From: Parabacteroides massiliensis
GTDB taxonomy: Bacteria; Bacteroidota; Bacteroidia; Bacteroidales; Tannerellaceae
DNA: 64,000 bases
Direction of reading: 5' to 3'
NCBI RefSeq assembly: GCF_900155425.1
Contig: NZ_LT700189.1
Span: forward strand, 923,787 to 987,786
Shown: positions 60,784 to 64,000 of the stretch, in pieces
Numbering within the stretch: the stretch's first letter is position 1
How the letters are laid out: each line of letters starts with the position of its first letter
Translations under genes and position numbers: made by a program
The notes under the pieces: generated by a model
Database searches by the model: none
Seen by the model: the letters and a program-made list of their open reading frames with translations, nothing else
What the model was told of the DNA's origin: nothing

Positions 60784-61863
60784 ATGAAGAACGAAAGCAC
60801 GCTGTCTGGCTTGACTGTAGCTAATTTCAGCAAGCAAATAGACGGCAAGGAGACGACGTTGTGCATCCTTACAAATAATAAAGGCGCAGAACTTACCATT
60901 ACCAACTACGGTGCAAAGATTGTATCGCTTATGGTACCGGATCGGTCCGGAAAGTTAACCGATGTAGTGACAGGACACAATTCTATAGACGAATACCTGG
61001 TTTCCGAAGAACCTTATTTCGGAGCTATCTGCGGCCGATACGGCAACCGTATCGCGGGCGGGAAATTCACATTAGACGGTGTCGTGTACGACAAGTTGGC
61101 TATCAACAACGGGCCGAACAGCCTGCACGGTGGTTTGAAAGGCTTCAATTCCGTTGTCTGGGACCTGAACAAGATCGACGGCCAGACGGTAGAGTTGAAA
61201 TACACGTCTGCCGACGGCGAAGAAGGTTTCCCCGGAAAACTGGATACGACAGTGACCTACCATCTGTCTGACGACAACGAAGTCGTAATCACGTACCACG
61301 CCGTGACGGACAAACCGACCGTACTGAACCTGACCAACCACTCCTACTTCAACCTCTCCGGCCAGGGCGATCCTTCCGTATATGATCACATACTGACAAT
61401 CAATGCGGATTACTATCTGCCGACCGACGAGACATCCATCCCTTACGGCCCGAAGGAAAAAGTGGAAGGAACCCCGATGGACTTCCGCACTCCGCACGAA
61501 GTGGGCGAACGTATCGATGAAGATTTCGAAGCGCTGAATTTCGGAAAAGGATATGACCATACATATATATTAAATAAAAAAGAAGAAAACGAGCTGTCGC
61601 TCTGTGCCCGTTGCGTATCGCCCAAAACCGGCATCGTAATGGAATGCTACACCACGCAGCCGGGCGTACAATTATATACGGGTAACTGGATGACCGGCAA
61701 TTTCGTCGGAAAGAACGGGAAACGCTATCCGGCACGCGCCGCCCTCTGCCTGGAAACACAGCACTATCCCGACAGTCCGAACAAACCGGAATATCCGTCT
61801 ACCGTCCTGCGTCCGGGCGAAACGTTCCTGAGCAAGACGATTTACAAATTCTCTGCCGAATAA
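60784..61863 (+). CDS. galM: Aldose 1-epimerase (galactose mutarotase)
   Basis: The 359-residue enzyme converts beta-D-galactose to the alpha form used by galactokinase. Motifs are ITNYGAKIVSLMVPD, GRYGNRIAGGKFTLDG, the catalytic His in LTNHSYFNLSG, and the C-terminal Glu in CLETQHYPDSPN. No signal peptide is present, so it is cytosolic. It is first in galM-sugar permease-galK (39-nt gap to the permease). No strong -7 box is visible. Confidence 0.95.
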   Translation: MKNESTLSGLTVANFSKQIDGKETTLCILTNNKGAELTITNYGAKIVSLMVPDRSGKLTDVVTGHNSIDEYLVSEEPYFGAICGRYGNRIAGGKFTLDGVVYDKLAINNGPNSLHGGLKGFNSVVWDLNKIDGQTVELKYTSADGEEGFPGKLDTTVTYHLSDDNEVVITYHAVTDKPTVLNLTNHSYFNLSGQGDPSVYDHILTINADYYLPTDETSIPYGPKEKVEGTPMDFRTPHEVGERIDEDFEALNFGKGYDHTYILNKKEENELSLCARCVSPKTGIVMECYTTQPGVQLYTGNWMTGNFVGKNGKRYPARAALCLETQHYPDSPNKPEYPSTVLRPGETFLSKTIYKFSAE

Positions 61864-61902
61864 CAAATAACAAATTAATAATAACAAAAAAAACATCAAT
61901 CA

Positions 61903-63159
61903 ATGACTCAACAAAAAAAACAATGGAGTGCCATCATCATCATGATTGCACTTTTTGCAATGATCGCATTCGTGACAAATCTTTGTTCACCAATGGCTAT
62001 TATCGTAAAGAATGACTTCGGAGCAAGCAATGTCCTTGCCCAAATCGGGAACTATGGTAACTTCATCGCCTATCTGGTAATGGGAATCCCGGCCGGTATG
62101 TTAATTGCCAAATACGGCTACAAGAAAACAGCTCTTATCGGCCTGGTTATCGGTATCGTCGGTATTTTAATCCAATGGCTCAGCGGCCACGTAGGCAAGG
62201 AAAGCGCTTTCTTGGTTTACCTGATCGGAGCGTTTACCTGCGGTTTCACTATGTGTATTTTGAACTGCGTTGTCAACCCGATGCTGAACTTGCTGGGTGG
62301 CGGCGGAAACAAAGGTAACCAGCTGATCCAGCTCGGAGGTGTGTTCAACAGTACTGCAGCCGTTGTTTGTTACATCCTGATGGGTGCTCTTATCGGGGAT
62401 GCAGCCAAAGCTCATATCGCTGACGCTACTCCTGCCCTGATGATCGCTTTGGCTATCTTCGTCGTTGCATTCGTAGTGATCATGTTCACTAAAATCGAAG
62501 AACCAGAACAGGCTCCGGTCGACACAAGCTTGATCAAAGGCGCCTTGAGCCACCGTCACTTTGCTTTGGGAGCATTGGCTATCTTCCTGTACATGAGCGT
62601 CGAAGTAGGAACACCGACCTACATCCTGCAATATCTGACATCCAAAGGCATACCGGCCAGCACCGTCGGTCTTATCGTAGCCGTTTACTGGCTGATGATG
62701 CTTATCGGACGTTTCGTGGGAGCAAGTATCGGTGCTAAAATTTCCAGCCGCGCGATGATCACGACTGTCGCAAGCGCCACGTTGCTGTTAGTGGGCTTCG
62801 GAATGTTTTCACCTGAAACAAGCACGGTTGAAGTTCCCGGTATAGACTGGGCTTCATTAAGTGTCATCTGGCAGGAAGTGCCCGTCGGTATTCTGGCATT
62901 CCTTCTCGTAGGTCTCTGCACCAGCGTAATGTGGGGCGGTATCTTCAACATGGCTGTCGAAGGATTAGGCAAATACACGGCTATTGCCAGTGGTATCTTT
63001 ATGACAATGGTGTTCGGTTGCGCCGTAATGGTTGCTATCCAGGGTTGGGTTGCCGATATGACCGACTACATGACCAGCTACTGGGTTGTGCTTTTCAGTG
63101 CTGCCTACATTTTATTCTATGCTGCCATCGGTTCCAAACCGGCGAAAAAATCAGAATAA
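61903..63159 (+). CDS. Sugar MFS transporter (FHS family, galactose/glucose type)
   Basis: The 418-residue permease has 12 membrane helices of the major facilitator superfamily, fucose-galactose-glucose:H+ symporter group. The loop GIPAGMLIAKYGYKKTALIG between helices 2 and 3 and the GGGGNKGNQLIQLGGVFNS segment are typical of Bacteroides gluP/galP-like proteins. Placement between galM and galK makes galactose the probable substrate. A 12-bp hairpin follows its stop, before galK. Confidence 0.93.
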   Translation: MTQQKKQWSAIIIMIALFAMIAFVTNLCSPMAIIVKNDFGASNVLAQIGNYGNFIAYLVMGIPAGMLIAKYGYKKTALIGLVIGIVGILIQWLSGHVGKESAFLVYLIGAFTCGFTMCILNCVVNPMLNLLGGGGNKGNQLIQLGGVFNSTAAVVCYILMGALIGDAAKAHIADATPALMIALAIFVVAFVVIMFTKIEEPEQAPVDTSLIKGALSHRHFALGALAIFLYMSVEVGTPTYILQYLTSKGIPASTVGLIVAVYWLMMLIGRFVGASIGAKISSRAMITTVASATLLLVGFGMFSPETSTVEVPGIDWASLSVIWQEVPVGILAFLLVGLCTSVMWGGIFNMAVEGLGKYTAIASGIFMTMVFGCAVMVAIQGWVADMTDYMTSYWVVLFSAAYILFYAAIGSKPAKKSE

Positions 63160-63184
63160 GACTACAATATATATGCCAATTCAT

Positions 63185-63228
63185 GAAATTATCCGGTTAC
63201 AAACAAAAGCCGGATAATTTCTTTATTT
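63185..63228 (+). terminator. Hairpin between permease and galK
   Basis: Perfect 12-bp arms GAAATTATCCGG (63185-63196) and CCGGATAATTTC (63210-63221), followed by a T-rich tail. It may end most transcripts, with read-through into galK, or stabilise the upstream mRNA. Confidence 0.75.
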
Positions 63229-63254
63229 ATAACAACATCTAAAAAATTAAAGTC

Positions 63255-64000
63255 ATGCAACAAAAGATCAGAAATAAATTTCAGGAGTTATTCTCTACAG
63301 AAGGTAGCGTATACGCATCTCCGGGCCGTGTTAACCTGATTGGCGAACATACCGACTATAACGGCGGTTTCGTGTTTCCGGGTGCTATCGACAAAGGTAT
63401 GATTGCCGAAATCAAACCGAACGGCACGGGCAAAGTCCGCGCTTTCTCCGTTGACCTGAACGACTATGCCGAATTCGGCCTGAACGAAGAAGACGCTCCA
63501 AAAGCAAGCTGGGCAAGATATATTTTCGGCGTTTGCCGCGAAACCATCAAACGAGGCGGGCAGATCCAAGGATTCGACACCGTGTTTGCAGGCGACGTTC
63601 CTCTGGGCGCAGGCATGTCCTCTTCCGCTGCATTGGAAAGCACCTATGCGTTTGCCTTGAACGACTTGTTCACGCTGAACATCGATAAATTCGAATTGGC
63701 TAAGATCGGCCAGTCTACGGAACATAACTATTGCGGCGTAAACTGCGGTATCATGGACCAGTTCGCTTCCGTATTCGGAAAAAAAGGCAGCTTGATCCGC
63801 TTGGATTGCCGCTCGCTCGAATATAAATATTTCCCGTTCCACCCGGTCGGCTACAAATTGGTGTTGCTGGACTCTGTCGTTAAGCACGAACTGGCCTCTT
63901 CGGCCTACAACAAACGTCGTCAGTCTTGCGAAAACGCAGCCGCTGCAATCCGCCGCAATCATCCGGAAGTAGAATTCCTGCGCGATGCGACAATGGATAT
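63255..64000 (+). CDS. galK: Galactokinase (5' part; cut by window end)
   Basis: The first 248 residues are present. GHMP-kinase motifs are intact: the galactokinase signature GRVNLIGEHTDYNGG (about 24-38), the phosphate-binding loop PLGAGMSSSAALE (about 120-132), and CGIMDQFASVFG with the catalytic Asp. It phosphorylates galactose at C1 in the Leloir pathway. It follows the permease by 95 nt with the hairpin between. The C-terminal third lies outside the window. Confidence 0.95.
   Translation, partial: MQQKIRNKFQELFSTEGSVYASPGRVNLIGEHTDYNGGFVFPGAIDKGMIAEIKPNGTGKVRAFSVDLNDYAEFGLNEEDAPKASWARYIFGVCRETIKRGGQIQGFDTVFAGDVPLGAGMSSSAALESTYAFALNDLFTLNIDKFELAKIGQSTEHNYCGVNCGIMDQFASVFGKKGSLIRLDCRSLEYKYFPFHPVGYKLVLLDSVVKHELASSAYNKRRQSCENAAAAIRRNHPEVEFLRDATMD

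Noticed and set aside
63288-63962. Reverse-strand open frame at the window end
   Set aside because: It is the complement of galactokinase, whose GHMP motifs are unmistakable on the forward strand.

Overview
The window looks like the chromosome of a Bacteroidales bacterium, most likely Parabacteroides or a close relative. The evidence is threefold: many genes carry the Bacteroidetes -7 promoter box (TAnnTTTG) with no clear Shine-Dalgarno; many secreted proteins are lipoproteins or Bacteroidetes families (DUF4861, DUF1080, two lipoprotein M3 peptidases, GH20, GH51); and housekeeping genes have Bacteroidetes forms (archaeal-type ProS, GlnS, PhoH with a PIN domain). No phage, integrase, IS element, CRISPR array or rRNA was seen. 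The genus is an inference, since no search could be run.

Layout. 1-4.9 kb: the 5' part of a GNAT-nitrilase fusion, two tRNA-Ser genes, a biotin-less carboxyltransferase, and a double-GNAT gene overlapping an AlaX-type editing gene. 5-12.6 kb: pgk, a secreted hypothetical, proS, a lone AAA ATPase-DUF4435 fusion resembling a one-gene PARIS defence protein, and an ArnT-like glycosyltransferase. 12.6-25.9 kb: a Gfo/Idh/MocA plus DUF1080 pair, HAD phosphatase, small outer-membrane barrel, C69 peptidase with NhaD antiporter, endonuclease IV, cupin, PhoH, GH20 and DUF4861. 26-34.3 kb: tandem M3 metallopeptidases, a FabK/NMO-like flavoprotein, and a TolC-MFP export pair. 34.4-39.1 kb: a REP-associated transposase (RAYT), a sigma54-type response regulator with its kinase, and MntH. 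39.6-51 kb: glnS, a TPR protein, DUF368, the complete oxidative pentose phosphate operon (gnd-zwf-pgl), glycerate kinase, and a GT2-GtrA-hypothetical operon. 51-64 kb: nucleoside hydrolase, a POTRA-like barrel, an exported SDR, a hydrolase-DUF3737-MalY operon, GH51 arabinofuranosidase, and a galactose operon (galM, sugar MFS, galK cut by the window end).

The most interesting structure lies outside ordinary genes. (1) A dispersed element of exactly 121 nt occurs three times between genes. (2) The RAYT gene carries a REP palindrome inside its reading frame, and a 27-nt exact copy of that core lies 11 kb away between gnd and zwf. (3) gnd has an in-frame insertion made of the palindromic repeats normally found between Bacteroidales genes. 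(4) A textbook sigma54 promoter and a palindromic upstream site precede tolC, next to a sigma54-type activator and kinase. (5) Short tandem repeats of 21-22 bp, and others of 8 or 14 bp, recur between genes.

Starts were moved downstream of the longest open frame wherever a -7 box or a signal peptide showed the true start (pgk, the ATPase fusion, HAD, C69, NhaD, M3, cupin, nucleoside hydrolase, barrel proteins).
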